NCBI GenBank assembly: GCA_965221205.1
Contig: OZ244870.1
Coordinates: forward strand, 1,178,001 to 1,242,000
Reading direction: 5' to 3'
Length of the DNA stretch: 64,000 bases
Source of the DNA: CBDFMG01 sp965221205 [NCBI: bacterium]
Lineage (GTDB): Bacteria; SM23-31
Made by a program: the position numbers and the translations under genes. Under the pieces are notes generated by a model. The model did not search any database. It had not been told where the DNA came from and saw nothing but the letters and a program-made list of their open reading frames with translations. Of this stretch, positions 45,313 through 55,089 are shown in pieces; within the stretch, counting starts at the first letter, position 1, and every line of letters begins with the position of its first letter.

Positions 45313-45351
45313 TTCAAGTATACTGTAACACTTGATCCGAAAATAACCTAA
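44599..45351 (-). mobile_element. Defective IS1595-family element, copy 2 (inverted)
   Basis: Reverse complement of the element at 14240-14977 with about one difference in 15-20 bases by eye, and the same ends. It is longer by a segment of 35 bp in the middle that copy 1 lacks, partly balanced by other small differences. No exact target duplication was seen. It has inserted between a Gfo/Idh gene and a rhodanese gene. Confidence 0.8.
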
Positions 45352-45479
45352 GTACCTAAATTTATTTACTTGTCACTGCAAAGAACAAAGTGACGCGACA
45401 ATCTCTGATTCCGTTAAGATTTAAAACAATTGAATAAAACCCCCGAAGCAGAGGTACTTTATAGACGAAAGGTATCATC

Positions 45480-45881
45480 TTGAAATTGATCGATAAACTC
45501 CGTGCACGGCGGGAAGCACAGCAATTCCTCAGCAGCCTCGAAAAAGCGACAGAGTCGGGACTGCCCGTGGAAATAACCTGTGAAGAGGTTAAAGAACTTC
45601 TCGGCAACGGCACCGAATTCATTCTGCTCGATGTCCGGGAGAAACGGGAGTGGGACCTCGTAAAGATTGAGGATGCTGTTCTTTGCCCCATGAGCAACTT
45701 CATATGCGACATGGAAAAACTCGACAGCTCGAAACTTATCGTTACCTACTGCCACCACGGTATCCGTAGTTTCCAGGCAATGTGCATCCTCCGCAATAAC
45801 GGATTTCCTAATGTTCGCAACATGACCGGCGGCATCGATCTCTACGCGCAAAAGGTGAATACGGATATGAAGCGGTATTAA
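45480..45881 (+). CDS. Rhodanese-like sulfurtransferase
   Basis: The product has 133 residues with an apparent TTG start (GAAAGG upstream; no usable ATG nearby). A single rhodanese domain: FILLDVREKREWDLVKIEDA, PMSNFICDMEKLDSSK and the active-site loop TYCHHGIRS with Cys91, then GFPNVRNMTGGIDLYAQKV. It transfers sulfur to an acceptor not identifiable from the sequence. A bidirectional terminator hairpin starts five bases after its stop. Confidence 0.9.
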   Translation: MKLIDKLRARREAQQFLSSLEKATESGLPVEITCEEVKELLGNGTEFILLDVREKREWDLVKIEDAVLCPMSNFICDMEKLDSSKLIVTYCHHGIRSFQAMCILRNNGFPNVRNMTGGIDLYAQKVNTDMKRY

Positions 45882-45885
45882 AAAG

Positions 45886-45917
45886 ATAGACTCTAATTTT
45901 AATGCATTAGAGTCTAT
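45886..45917. terminator. Bidirectional terminator between rhodanese and flavin reductase genes
   Basis: ATAGACTCTAAT (45886-45897) and ATTAGAGTCTAT (45906-45917) pair perfectly over 12 bp with an 8-nt loop. On the minus strand it is followed by CTTTTTAA, so it ends the flavin reductase transcript; on the plus strand it follows the rhodanese stop. Confidence 0.8.
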
Positions 45918-45972
45918 TGCGGCATTTAATAATTGCAAATGATTTTAGATATAGAACTTGAAAAATAACTCA

Positions 45973-46490
45973 CTACCTATCCAAACACGTCACAACCTCA
46001 CCCACATACATTCGGTGCATGGAAAGTTCGGGGAAGAGAAACATTTCTTTGAGGATTGCCGGGAGGATTGCCGGATAGAGAATGTTTTACCGGGCACGGT
46101 ACTGCGTATAGATTTTCTACATATAATCACGAGCTGTGTTTCTGAAAAATAGACTGTTTTCGACGGTCCCGCAACCGGTGTGATCCCTGCCTGTTCGACT
46201 TTATTCACATCCCGTCCCAAAATCTTTCCGCTATACTTGAGCATCTCCCTATGTTTCGGCTCGAAAAATAAAAGGGTATAATAGTCCGATTTTTCCATGA
46301 ATTCATACGTATACCAGTCGGGACGCACATAACAGGTCCGCCATAGATCGCTGAATCCGCCCCAGCTTCTGGTCATTGTATTGAACGAATCCATCGATCC
46401 CGCAGTCAGCAGGAACCAGTTTCCGCCAAACAGTTTAAACGAATTGTCTTTGAGTTCTTCAGGTTTCAGTTCTTGAAATGCCGTTTCCAT
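45973..46490 (-). CDS. Flavin reductase-family protein, C-terminus frameshifted
   Basis: The frame from 46490 gives 166 residues to 45990. Residues 1-130 fit a flavin reductase-like FMN-binding protein (FGGNWFLLTAG, FNTMTRSWGGFSDLW, VRPDWYTYEFMEKSDYYTLL, GRDVNKVEQAGITPV). After VIICRK the present frame turns into Ser/Arg-rich nonsense, while another frame encodes the expected ending (IYTQYRAR, then NILYPAILPAIL and MHRMYVGEVVTCL) to a stop at 45973. A frameshift near 46100 therefore replaces the last about 35 residues. The loss could reduce stability; an assembly error is equally possible. Last gene behind hemL. Confidence 0.75.
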
Positions 46491-46537
46491 AGTAACTTCA
46501 ATAGTATCATACGTGTTAATCAGTTTGCATCTATTTT

Positions 46538-47821
46538 TTACGTGATAGATGTAAGCGATTTTTCGTGCGCTTCTATCGTCTTGTCAATATCGTCTTCCGT
46601 ATGTGCTGATGAGATAAATCCGGCTTCGAACTGTGACGGTGCCATATAGATACCCTCTTCGAGCATCGCCTTGAAATATTGTGTGAACCGTTCGGTATCA
46701 CAGTTCATTGCCGAATCGAGATCGGTCACTGGTGTCCCGGTAAAGAACCGGCACATCATCCCGCCGATCCGGTTTTGCTGCATGAGGATGCCGTGCTTTT
46801 CAGCACCCTGTGCAACACCATCAGCAAGCTGTGCGGCTAATTTTTCGAAGTGTGGATAGGGATTTTCGTCTTTAAGCGTCTTTACTGTCGCCAGTCCTGC
46901 CGCCATGGCAAGCGGATTTCCGGCGAGTGTTCCCGCCTGATAGACCGGGCCGTCCGGCGCAATGGTGTCCATAATATCTGTCCTTCCGCCATATGCTCCT
47001 ACTGGCAGTCCTCCGCCGATAATCTTGCCGAGGCAGGTCAGATCGGGTTTGATACTGTATAGTTCCTGCGCTCCGCCGAGTGCAACTCTGAATCCGGTTA
47101 TCACTTCGTCAAAAATCAGGACAATTCCAGCTTTATTGGAAATCATCCGTAGCCCTTCGAGAAATCCATTTACCGGAGGAATAACTCCGGTATTTCCGGC
47201 AATCGGCTCGATAATAATCGCCGCAACCTGTTCCGGATTTGCCGCAACGATTTCTTGAACCGATTCAATATGGTTGAACTGAGCGATTAGTGTGTCGGAT
47301 GCGGTTCCTTTTGTTATGCCCGGATTGCCGGGAATACCGAGTGTCAGGGCACCGGAACCCGCCTTGATGAGAAAACTGTCGCTGTGTCCGTGATAGCATC
47401 CGTCGAATTTAATAACCCTATCCCGCCCGGTAAACCCCCGCGCAAGCCGGACCGCGCTCATGGTTGCCTCGGTACCCGAATTGACCATGCGGATTTTGTC
47501 AATGGACGGGTATATGTCGATGATAAGCCGTGCAAGTTCGATCTCCATTTCGGTCGAAGCTCCGTAGCTCGTTCCATTTTTTGCCGCTTCGGAAACAACT
47601 TCCACAACATGCGGATGAGCATGACCGAGAATGAGTGGCCCCCACGAGGCGACATAATCAATGTATTTGTTTCCGTCGGCATCATAAATATTCGAGCCCT
47701 CGGCACGGCTGATAAAAAGCGGATCCATATTGACCGACTTGAATGCCCGTACTGGCGAATTCACTCCGCCCGGTATATACTTTTTCGCTTCTGCAAAAAG
47801 TCTTGATGAATTTTCATACAT
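46538..47821 (-). CDS. hemL: Glutamate-1-semialdehyde 2,1-aminomutase
   Basis: The product has 427 residues from MYENSSRLFAEAKKYIPGGV (47821); an upstream extension of 15 codons is not conserved. PLP-dependent aminotransferase class III: MVNSGTEATMSAVRLARGFT, KFDGCYHGHSDSFL, IFDEVITGFR and the PLP Lys in CLGKIIGGGLPVGAYGG. It makes 5-aminolevulinate from glutamate-1-semialdehyde, the second step of the C5 pathway begun by HemA in the same cluster. Confidence 0.96.
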   Translation of the reverse strand: MYENSSRLFAEAKKYIPGGVNSPVRAFKSVNMDPLFISRAEGSNIYDADGNKYIDYVASWGPLILGHAHPHVVEVVSEAAKNGTSYGASTEMEIELARLIIDIYPSIDKIRMVNSGTEATMSAVRLARGFTGRDRVIKFDGCYHGHSDSFLIKAGSGALTLGIPGNPGITKGTASDTLIAQFNHIESVQEIVAANPEQVAAIIIEPIAGNTGVIPPVNGFLEGLRMISNKAGIVLIFDEVITGFRVALGGAQELYSIKPDLTCLGKIIGGGLPVGAYGGRTDIMDTIAPDGPVYQAGTLAGNPLAMAAGLATVKTLKDENPYPHFEKLAAQLADGVAQGAEKHGILMQQNRIGGMMCRFFTGTPVTDLDSAMNCDTERFTQYFKAMLEEGIYMAPSQFEAGFISSAHTEDDIDKTIEAHEKSLTSIT

Positions 47822-47872
47822 AATATGCTTCCCTATACGAAAATAAATGTAGTCATTCTGAAACAACCATAA

Positions 47873-48812
47873 TCAATTAAAAGTGTTGCGCATCCACTCA
47901 ATTAGCTGAACCAAAACTACCATATAAATAAAATGAGCAACATAGAGAGCGGTTTTTAGGCTGAGCTGATATTCCTGCTCAGTCCTCTCTATAAAATAAT
48001 CAAGATTTTTGTCAAATTCACCACTAATTTCCTGAACATTAAAAAGAGTTGTTAATTCTGCTGAAAAATAAGGATTTTCACTGATAGCTTCGGATACTTT
48101 TTCACCTCTTTCAACACGTATCCCGATGGCACGAATTCTATCGGCATAGATTTTGTTTTGCACTGCATTGCCAATAAGCTGAAACACGTCGGCAATCGGA
48201 ATTCCTGACTGGAAGAGGGGAATAAACAATTCGGCAAATTGTTTGTTGAGTATTTTTTTGTGCATTCCGCCAACATACCACAGTTTCAGTCGGTTGGTGT
48301 CCCAGATCATCTTACCGGCGCCTTTGGTGAAAAATGATTTTGCCAGATCATATAGTAAAATCGCTGATATAAAAACCACAACACCTGTAATTATCATTTG
48401 CTCAGTAAGAATAATTACCAAAAAGCGAGAAAAACACTGCCGGATGCGATTAGTGAAAAAAACAATCTTCGGATACCTTTGAGAATTTTTGATTTGCAAC
48501 CGGAGTTTTTTCACTTTTCAGATATTTCGATAACCGGTTGAGTGTCTCCTGCAGAACGCCTGTAATTTCAGTAGCGTATATATTTTTGATATAATATTCA
48601 GGAAAGATTTCAGGGTAGTTTTTGATAGCCTTTGAAAGCGGGTTGCCTTTTTCAAGATCGAGAGCAATAGGATATGCAGCATTTTTTATTTCTTTGCTTA
48701 GGGAAACATTATTTGATTTCCGCTTAAACAGTGCGTGAAAAAAAGCTTGACTGGTTTTATCGACTTTGAAGAGTATTTGCACATAAGCTGTTTGAGATTT
48801 CTCGAGATGCAA
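47873..48812 (-). pseudogene. GspF/PilC-like (T2SF domain) gene, frameshifted
   Basis: Two pieces overlap in different frames. The first (48812 to about 48450, TTG start uncertain) has LSKAIKNYPEIFPEYYIKNI and TGVLQETLNRLSKYLKSEKT. The second (to 47873) has a transmembrane stretch (MIITGVVVFISAILLYDLA), then FAELFIPLFQSGIPIADVFQ, FNVQEISGEFDKNLDYFIER and a C-terminal helix. Both halves are T2SF domains as in the inner-membrane platform of type II secretion or type IV pili. The second is better preserved. One frameshift near 48450-48480 separates them. It lies between hemB and hemL and belongs functionally to neither. Confidence 0.75.
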
Positions 48813-48867
48813 ATCTATTGAGATATGAAAACTCTAAATGACAAACGAAAGTTACCGAGGCCTAATC

Positions 48868-48921
48868 ATTCCATTAATGTGCAATAATCAATGTAATTGT
48901 TCTGATCTCGATTAATGGAAT
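48868..48921. repeat. 11-bp perfect inverted repeat behind hemB
   Basis: ATTCCATTAAT (48868-48878) and ATTAATGGAAT (48911-48921) flank 32 bp. It lies between the hemB stop and the GspF-like pseudogene. Too wide for a normal terminator; it could be the ends of a tiny element or a cruciform site. Confidence 0.5.
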
Positions 48922-49052
48922 TTTAACTCTGTTGATGATTGTTCAGTATTCGCAATGATAAAAATAGAAGAAATTATATTAGGACATTCCCAGTAACAGA
49001 TAAAGAAAAAAATGTATCAGAACGTTTCAGTTCCGGAATTTTTTGTAACTCA

Positions 49053-50024
49053 CTATTTCAGCATTGCTGCGGCATCTTTCGCAAAATAGGTCAGGATGAG
49101 ATCTGCACCGGCGCGTTTGATGCCGGTTAATGATTCCATTACGACCCGGTCTTCATCGAGCCAACCCTTTGCTGCGGCTGCCTTGATCATCGAATATTCA
49201 CCGCTCACATTATATGCTGCGACAGGAATAAAGAATTCCCGTTTGACCCGGCTGATAATATCAAGATAGGGAAGAGCAGGCTTGACCATGACAATATCGG
49301 CGCCCTCATCGATATCGAGCGCAGTTTCTCTGAGCGCTTCTTCTGCGTTCGGGGGGGCAATCTGATAGGATTTCCGGTCTCCGAATTGCGGGATCGAATC
49401 CGCTGCATCACGGAACGGGCCGTAAAATGCCGAAGAATATTTCGCTGCATACGCCATGATCGGGGTGTTGGAAAATTCTTTAACGTCGAGCAAATCACGG
49501 ATGTAACCGATTCGCCCGTCCATCATATCGGATGGAGCTACCATATCTGCCCCGGCACGTACATGGCTCAACGCTATTTTACCGAGCAATTCAAGCGTTT
49601 TGTCATTGTCAACTTCACCGTCAACAATTTTACCGCAATGGCCGTGGTCTGTATACTCACACATACACACATCGGTAATCAGTACGAGTGACGAAACCGC
49701 CTTTTTCACTGCCCGGAGTGCTTCCTGTACGATTCCGTTATCTGCATATCCCTCTTTACCGAGCGGATTTTTGTGCTCTGGAATACCAAAAAGGATCACC
49801 GCCGGAATACCAAGCTGTTCGACAGCTTTACATTCCTCAACTAGTTCATCGACCGACAACCTGAATTGTCCCGGCATCGACGGAATTTCTTCTTGGACCT
49901 TTTTTCCCGAGCATACAAAAAGCGGGTAGATCAGATCGTCAACGGACAATTTTGTTTCGCGTACCATTCTCCGCAGGGTTTCACTCGTGCGAAGGCGCCG
50001 CAGCCGTGTAATTGGAAATGTCAT
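49053..50024 (-). CDS. hemB: Porphobilinogen synthase (5-aminolevulinate dehydratase)
   Basis: The product has 323 residues. Motifs: [20 protein letters not shown] at the start, metal site with [14 protein letters not shown] (three Cys, zinc-type), the [18 protein letters not shown] region, and Schiff-base Lys in [16 protein letters not shown] with [19 protein letters not shown] at the end. It condenses two 5-aminolevulinate molecules. The Cys-rich loop suggests a zinc-dependent type. It follows hemD by 10 bp. Confidence 0.96.
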   Translation of the reverse strand: MTFPITRLRRLRTSETLRRMVRETKLSVDDLIYPLFVCSGKKVQEEIPSMPGQFRLSVDELVEECKAVEQLGIPAVILFGIPEHKNPLGKEGYADNGIVQEALRAVKKAVSSLVLITDVCMCEYTDHGHCGKIVDGEVDNDKTLELLGKIALSHVRAGADMVAPSDMMDGRIGYIRDLLDVKEFSNTPIMAYAAKYSSAFYGPFRDAADSIPQFGDRKSYQIAPPNAEEALRETALDIDEGADIVMVKPALPYLDIISRVKREFFIPVAAYNVSGEYSMIKAAAAKGWLDEDRVVMESLTGIKRAGADLILTYFAKDAAAMLK

Positions 50025-50034
50025 AGTTTCCCCA

Positions 50035-50817
50035 TTATATTTTTTGAAAATGCTCTATTGTTGCATTGACCAGGCTGGATACCGACTGAACCGGTGATTC
50101 GACAACCGGATCAATTCTATAAGATCTAAGGGTCTTTGTTGTCACAGGACCGATACTTGCAACATTCATTTTAGAAATTACTGCTGTTCGCTCTGTCTCG
50201 GTAATGAAACGCATTATAGCATCTACAGCAGATGAACTCATAAACGTTACCATATCGATTCTGCCGCTCCTGAACAACCCAGTTATTTCATCAGCCGGGT
50301 AGGCAACTGAAGTTGTTTCGTATACTGTAATCCGCGTAATTTCTGCTCCTCTTTTGCTGAGACCATCAGGCAATGTATCGCGGGCAATGTTCCCCATCGG
50401 AAGCAAAAACTTCATCCCCGAAATCTCTTGAATTTTTTGTGTAAATTCGTGCAGAAATCCAGCCGCTGTTGTTATTCCCGCCTCGAAGTCGGTCTCAAAT
50501 CCAGCCTCTGAAAGTGCCGTTGTTGTTGCTGCTCCGATAGTACCGAACCTGACAGTCTTAAATTGATCTGTGTGCATACCAAGCATTTTCAACCTTGAGT
50601 CGAAAGCCTGGACACCATTAGCACTCGTAAAGATGATCCAGTCAAAATCATCAGGTTTACGGAGGTATTTATCAAATTCCGCGTAATCCCTTGCCGGTTG
50701 AAGAGCAATCATCGGTTTATGAGTAACCTCGGCACCAAGCGATTTGAATAGTTCGATCTGCTGCAATGCCTGGTAAGCCGGCTGGGTAACAACAATCCGC
50801 TTTCCGGAAAGGGTCAT
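50035..50817 (-). CDS. hemD: Uroporphyrinogen-III synthase
   Basis: The product has 260 residues. This is a poorly conserved family; recognisable parts are [60 protein letters not shown] and [20 protein letters not shown]. It closes and inverts ring D of hydroxymethylbilane. The ATG follows the hemC stop without a gap (TAA-ATG), and hemC overlaps hemA, so these are translationally coupled. Confidence 0.93.
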   Translation of the reverse strand: MTLSGKRIVVTQPAYQALQQIELFKSLGAEVTHKPMIALQPARDYAEFDKYLRKPDDFDWIIFTSANGVQAFDSRLKMLGMHTDQFKTVRFGTIGAATTTALSEAGFETDFEAGITTAAGFLHEFTQKIQEISGMKFLLPMGNIARDTLPDGLSKRGAEITRITVYETTSVAYPADEITGLFRSGRIDMVTFMSSSAVDAIMRFITETERTAVISKMNVASIGPVTTKTLRSYRIDPVVESPVQSVSSLVNATIEHFQKI

Positions 50818-51762
50818 TTATATTCCTGCATCAGTACTGCTGCTCCGAAACGACTCTAAAATAGCATCGCCACCTGCGTCGAGTATAGTTTTAGCAAGCT
50901 GTTCACCAACCCGTTCCGGCTCAGCGGGATCACCTTGAAATGATTGTCTCACAAGCTTCGAACCGTCCTGTGTGGCAACTGCACCAGTTAATATCAGCTT
51001 ATTACCGGATAGTTGTCCGATACACCCCGCAGGGACCTGACAGCCTCCCTGAAGTACTCGTAAATAACTCCGCTCGGCTGCTGTAACGGCTGCAAGAGTC
51101 GTATTATTTATTTTGGAACACAATTTTACTATATTTTTGTCGTTAGATCGCACCTGAACAGCAAGGGTTCCCTGTCCGATCGCGGGCAGAAGAATTTCTT
51201 CGGAAATGAGTGATGAGATATGATTTGAAAGACCGAGTCGTTTCAGTCCGGCCACTGCAAGAATCAACGCATTGGCGTCCGAATCATGAAGTTTTTTTAT
51301 CCTTGTTTCGACATTGCCGCGGACATCTTCGATCCGAAAATCAGGTCGGTAATGGAGCAGCTGTGCTTTTCTCCTCGGACTCCCGGTCAGAATTTTTGCT
51401 CCTTCCGACAGGTCGTCGAGTGACTCTCCGTTTTTCGCAATCAAAGCATCATGAAAATCTTCCCGGACGGGAACAGCGCCGATAGTCAGTCTTTTCGGCA
51501 GGTCTGTTTCAAGGTCTTTCATACTGTGGACTGCTATGTCGATTTTCTTATCTAGGAGCGCTTTTTCAATTTCTTTTGTGAAGACTCCCGTGGCGCCGAG
51601 TTTTTCAAGCGGAACCGATGTATCGGCATCTCCAGTTGTTTTGATCGGCACAACAGTGATCGATAAAGGCGAGTTAATCGCTCTCAGGAGGTCTGACACA
51701 TAGTCTGTCTGCCAACGGGCCAGTTTACTGTTCCGTGTTCCTATTCGTATCGTATCTTTCAT
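50818..51762 (-). CDS. hemC: Hydroxymethylbilane synthase (porphobilinogen deaminase)
   Basis: The product has 314 residues. Motifs: IRIGTRNSKLARWQTDYV, IDIAVHSMKDLETDLP, TGSPRRKAQLLHYRPD, VRGNVETRIKKL and GGCQVPAGC, in which the Cys (about 240) carries the dipyrromethane cofactor. It joins four porphobilinogen units. The start overlaps the hemA stop by four bases. Confidence 0.96.
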   Translation of the reverse strand: MKDTIRIGTRNSKLARWQTDYVSDLLRAINSPLSITVVPIKTTGDADTSVPLEKLGATGVFTKEIEKALLDKKIDIAVHSMKDLETDLPKRLTIGAVPVREDFHDALIAKNGESLDDLSEGAKILTGSPRRKAQLLHYRPDFRIEDVRGNVETRIKKLHDSDANALILAVAGLKRLGLSNHISSLISEEILLPAIGQGTLAVQVRSNDKNIVKLCSKINNTTLAAVTAAERSYLRVLQGGCQVPAGCIGQLSGNKLILTGAVATQDGSKLVRQSFQGDPAEPERVGEQLAKTILDAGGDAILESFRSSSTDAGI

Positions 51763-53039
51763 TGCTTTGTGTCGTCTTGAGGAGTATCACCAAGGTTAAA
51801 TATTTTTTTGAGAATGTCAGCTTCTTCAAAACCACGTGTCGATTTTGCCGAATCTTTTAGACGCAAAATCGGCTCCTTAAGAAGTTTTTTAATAATACTT
51901 CTGGTCAGAAGATCTATTTGTTCTTTGTCTGCTCCGGTTAATTTCGATTCATTATTGGCAACTTCATCATGTCTGATAGCTTCAAACCGTTCCTGCAGCT
52001 TCTGTATAACCGGTAGAACTCCTATAGTACTGTACCAGTCGAAAAATTCTTTATGCTCATGTTCGATGATTGCCAGAGCAGTCTGAACTTCGTGCTGCCG
52101 CTGCTCAAAATTTGATTCGACGATTTCCTTCAAGTCATCAATGTCGTATAGAAACACATTGTAGATGGAATTAACTGAAGGATCAACATCACGCGGTGCG
52201 CCGAGGTCAATGAAAAAAAGTGGACGGTTTTTTCTTTCTTTCATCACTTGTTCAATCTGTTCCGAAGCAATAGTATAGTCCTTTGCACCAATACAAGTCA
52301 CAACAACGTCGGTATCGAAAAGTGTACCCGTGATCTCATTAAATCTGATAGCAGTCCCTTGAATTTGCACGGCAAGTTTTTCAGCGCGTTCAAACGTCCT
52401 GTTGGTGATATACAGCTTTGCAATGCTCCGTTCTTTGAAGTGGCGCGCTGTGAGAGTACCTGTCTCTCCGGTGCCGATAACCAACAGATTCTTATTCGAA
52501 AGATCGCCGAATATTTTTCGCGCCATCTCGACTGCCGCGAATGATACAGAGATACTTCCTTCTCCTATTTTGGTCTCTGTCCGTATCCGCTTTGTGACCG
52601 AAAATGTTCGGGTAAATAATCTGTTCAGAATTGAATTGGTATTCTTGTTCGCTGTAGCATCTTGATAAGCAGACTTCACCTGACCAAATACTTGCGGTTC
52701 TCCGAGTGCTAGTGAATCGAGACCGGAAGAAACTTTAAATAGGTGATTGACTGCTTCTTCGTTTGTATAGTAATAGAGAAAATCGTTTAATGGTGTATCG
52801 TTTTCGTGGTAGAGTGATGAAAACAGCTCATAAGGATTCACCTGTTTTTCCTGTGATACTGCAAGTGTTCCGTACAGTTCTGTCCTGTTGCATGTTGAAA
52901 CGATACAGCTTTCAAGAAGATAAGGATTATTCTTGAGCCGATTCAAAGTATCGATTAAATCCTCTGACTTTATTGCCGCCTTGTCACGGACTGAGATCGG
53001 TGCGGTATTATGACTCAACCCGACTACAAATAATTTCAT
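51759..53039 (-). CDS. hemA: Glutamyl-tRNA reductase
   Basis: The product has 426 residues. Motifs: MKLFVVGLSHNTAPISVRDK, SCIVSTCNRTELYG with catalytic Cys, SGLDSLALGEPQVFGQVKSA, NADPH-binding LLVIGTGETGTLTARHFKER and DLGAPRDVDPSV, and a C-terminal dimerisation helix. It reduces glutamyl-tRNA to glutamate-1-semialdehyde, the first C5-pathway step. In many bacteria it is the haem-regulated step; no regulatory site could be identified here. Confidence 0.96.
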   Translation of the reverse strand: MKLFVVGLSHNTAPISVRDKAAIKSEDLIDTLNRLKNNPYLLESCIVSTCNRTELYGTLAVSQEKQVNPYELFSSLYHENDTPLNDFLYYYTNEEAVNHLFKVSSGLDSLALGEPQVFGQVKSAYQDATANKNTNSILNRLFTRTFSVTKRIRTETKIGEGSISVSFAAVEMARKIFGDLSNKNLLVIGTGETGTLTARHFKERSIAKLYITNRTFERAEKLAVQIQGTAIRFNEITGTLFDTDVVVTCIGAKDYTIASEQIEQVMKERKNRPLFFIDLGAPRDVDPSVNSIYNVFLYDIDDLKEIVESNFEQRQHEVQTALAIIEHEHKEFFDWYSTIGVLPVIQKLQERFEAIRHDEVANNESKLTGADKEQIDLLTRSIIKKLLKEPILRLKDSAKSTRGFEEADILKKIFNLGDTPQDDTKQ

Positions 53040-53107
53040 GCTATCTATTGTGAGGAAATCACTATTCTCCGATTATTCATACGAACATATTCAGATTGGA
53101 TTTATCA

Positions 53108-53899
53108 TTATAATATCGTAAAAAACAGAAGAAGTAATATGCCGCTGAACACAGAAATATAGGCAACACGTTTTCCCTGCCATCCGCTTAAATAGCGGAG
53201 TTGAATGGACAAACCATAAAGGACCCACGGCACAAATCCGGCAATAAGCTTCGGATTGAAACTATCCTGATCTTCCCATGCGCTTGCTGCCCACAGAGAA
53301 CCGCTCACCACCCCGATTGTCAGCAGCGTAAAGCCGGTAATAACCGCTTTTGTATTCAGTTTATCTAGCCCATCCAGATCGGGTATCTTTCGAAAAATAT
53401 TCCCGATCTTTCTTGATTTTATTTGAGAATACATCAGGAGATACATCATTCCATATTTCATAGCAATCAGAAATGCTGCATAACCCAGAATCGACGGAAC
53501 CGTGTGCAGTGCAAAATAGGGACTGGCGAGAATTGGATTAAATGATTCAACCGGCTCTAAAAAGAGTGCTGCTACAATTTGCAAAATGAATATAACCGGG
53601 TAGAGAAAGAGCCCTGTTCCTGACTCTTTGGATGTGTAATGGATAAATACATATGTTGCAGTAAGAACAAAAGCAGTAAATGTCACCGCTTCTAAGGGCG
53701 ATGCCAGCGGAAGCCTGGGGACACTCCACACCATTTGTGCGATATAAAACAAATGAATTGTAGCAGTCACAACAGCAAGTGATCGCACGGGAATCCTGAG
53801 GTCTTCCTTCTCCGATCGGAATAATACACCACACATGATGGAAACCAGTAGATACAGTCCGGCTATAACAAATCCCAATGTTGAAAACAGAGCATCCAT
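53108..53899 (-). CDS. CcsA/HemX-type cytochrome c assembly membrane protein
   Basis: The product has 263 residues from ATG 53899 (a longer form from a TTG at 53944 adds 15 unlikely residues). Eight hydrophobic helices. The signature region reads PYFALHTVPSILGYAAFLIA and GSLWAASAWEDQD, close to the WWD-type haem-handling region of CcmC/CcsA proteins (tryptophan-rich motif WAASAW). Located just before hemA, as the HemX protein is in several phyla, where it may affect HemA levels or haem delivery. Which of the two roles applies cannot be told from the sequence. Confidence 0.85.
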   Translation of the reverse strand: MDALFSTLGFVIAGLYLLVSIMCGVLFRSEKEDLRIPVRSLAVVTATIHLFYIAQMVWSVPRLPLASPLEAVTFTAFVLTATYVFIHYTSKESGTGLFLYPVIFILQIVAALFLEPVESFNPILASPYFALHTVPSILGYAAFLIAMKYGMMYLLMYSQIKSRKIGNIFRKIPDLDGLDKLNTKAVITGFTLLTIGVVSGSLWAASAWEDQDSFNPKLIAGFVPWVLYGLSIQLRYLSGWQGKRVAYISVFSGILLLLFFTIL

Positions 53900-54092
53900 A
53901 TTATTCACACTTGTGTTAAGGTGATAGTGGTGAAACAGCAACAAAAAATGTACGCCATTTCATGGAGAAATGCAAGCCTATTGTCCTAGAGCAAGAAGGG
54001 AAAATAACACTTGAATAAGTAGGATTATTTTCGTACAATTTGCCTTTTTATCGAAAGATTGTTGACGGAACTACTAACACTATTATTTGTTC

Positions 54093-55064
54093 ATGAATTT
54101 TTTGAAAAATTTTCGCACACGTACCGAAAGCTCGCACCGGTGGAAATTATATCTGTTTGCAGGTGTAGTATTATATTACGTTATTGTAAACATATTTATC
54201 ATACTGCGGCCTGATCATGTATTCCTGACGCTCCTCCTCCTTACGTTTTTGCTCGGCGGTGATAAAGCAAAGTGGTTTCTCATCGATTGGCTCCCGTATA
54301 TCGGATTCTGGATTGCCTACGATATGATGCGGGGTGTTGCCGATGGCTGGAAAGGGTATATCAATATTCGGGAGGTGTACGATACCGAAATATTGCTGTT
54401 CGGCAGTTTTTTCAATGACACACTTCCCGCATTCTGGTTTCAGCAGTTTCAGCAGGCAAATGAGCCCTATTTCTGGAAGCAGATTGTCGATCTCCTTGCT
54501 GCTAACTTCTACAGCGCACATTTTTATGGTCCGCTTATTCTAGGTTGGCTGCTTTGGCACACTTACGATGACCGGAGAACTTACTACCGTTTTGTATGGA
54601 CGTTGACCGTTTTAAACGCTATGGCACTCGCTACTTTTTTTGTCTATCCTGCAGCACCGCCGTGGTATGTGCTGCGGCACGGATTTGTGCAGCCCGTTGG
54701 TGAAATATTCGGTATGGAGGGAGGACTCATCAATATTGACAATATGATCGAAATGAAGTTATTCTCGACCGTATGGAGAAATATGAATTCAAACCTTTTC
54801 GCAGCAATTCCATCATTGCACGGTGCCTATCCGATGGCGGTCTCATTCTTTGCCTGGTTTAAGTTCAAAAAATACCCACAACTCCTCATTCTTTATCCGA
54901 TCCTCGTTTGGTGGTCGACTGTCTATCTGAACCACCACTATATTATAGATCTGATTATTGGGGCAGTGTATGTAGGAGTCGCCTACCTGATAAACCAATA
55001 TATTTTAATGTCCTATGTATTTGATCCGCTGCTGTTTCGGAAACGGAAACCTGAAAATAAGTGA
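54093..55064 (+). CDS. PAP2/Aur1-like membrane phosphotransferase
   Basis: The product has 323 residues; ATG 54093 is preferred to a TTG six bases earlier. Seven or so hydrophobic segments. PAP2-type motifs: FVYPAAPPWYV (about 187-197), FAAIPSLHGAYPMA (Ser/His, about 236-249) and NHHYIIDLIIGAVY (His and Asp, about 281-294). The arrangement is that of the inositolphosphotransferase/Aur1 subgroup, which move phosphoinositol or similar groups between lipids, rather than plain phosphatases. It faces, tail to tail with 25 bp between, a three-gene operon of oxidoreductases and a membrane protein. Lipid modification is inferred. Confidence 0.82.
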   Translation: MNFLKNFRTRTESSHRWKLYLFAGVVLYYVIVNIFIILRPDHVFLTLLLLTFLLGGDKAKWFLIDWLPYIGFWIAYDMMRGVADGWKGYINIREVYDTEILLFGSFFNDTLPAFWFQQFQQANEPYFWKQIVDLLAANFYSAHFYGPLILGWLLWHTYDDRRTYYRFVWTLTVLNAMALATFFVYPAAPPWYVLRHGFVQPVGEIFGMEGGLINIDNMIEMKLFSTVWRNMNSNLFAAIPSLHGAYPMAVSFFAWFKFKKYPQLLILYPILVWWSTVYLNHHYIIDLIIGAVYVGVAYLINQYILMSYVFDPLLFRKRKPENK

Positions 55065-55089
55065 TCTGCTGTTGAAATCTTACCAGAAC

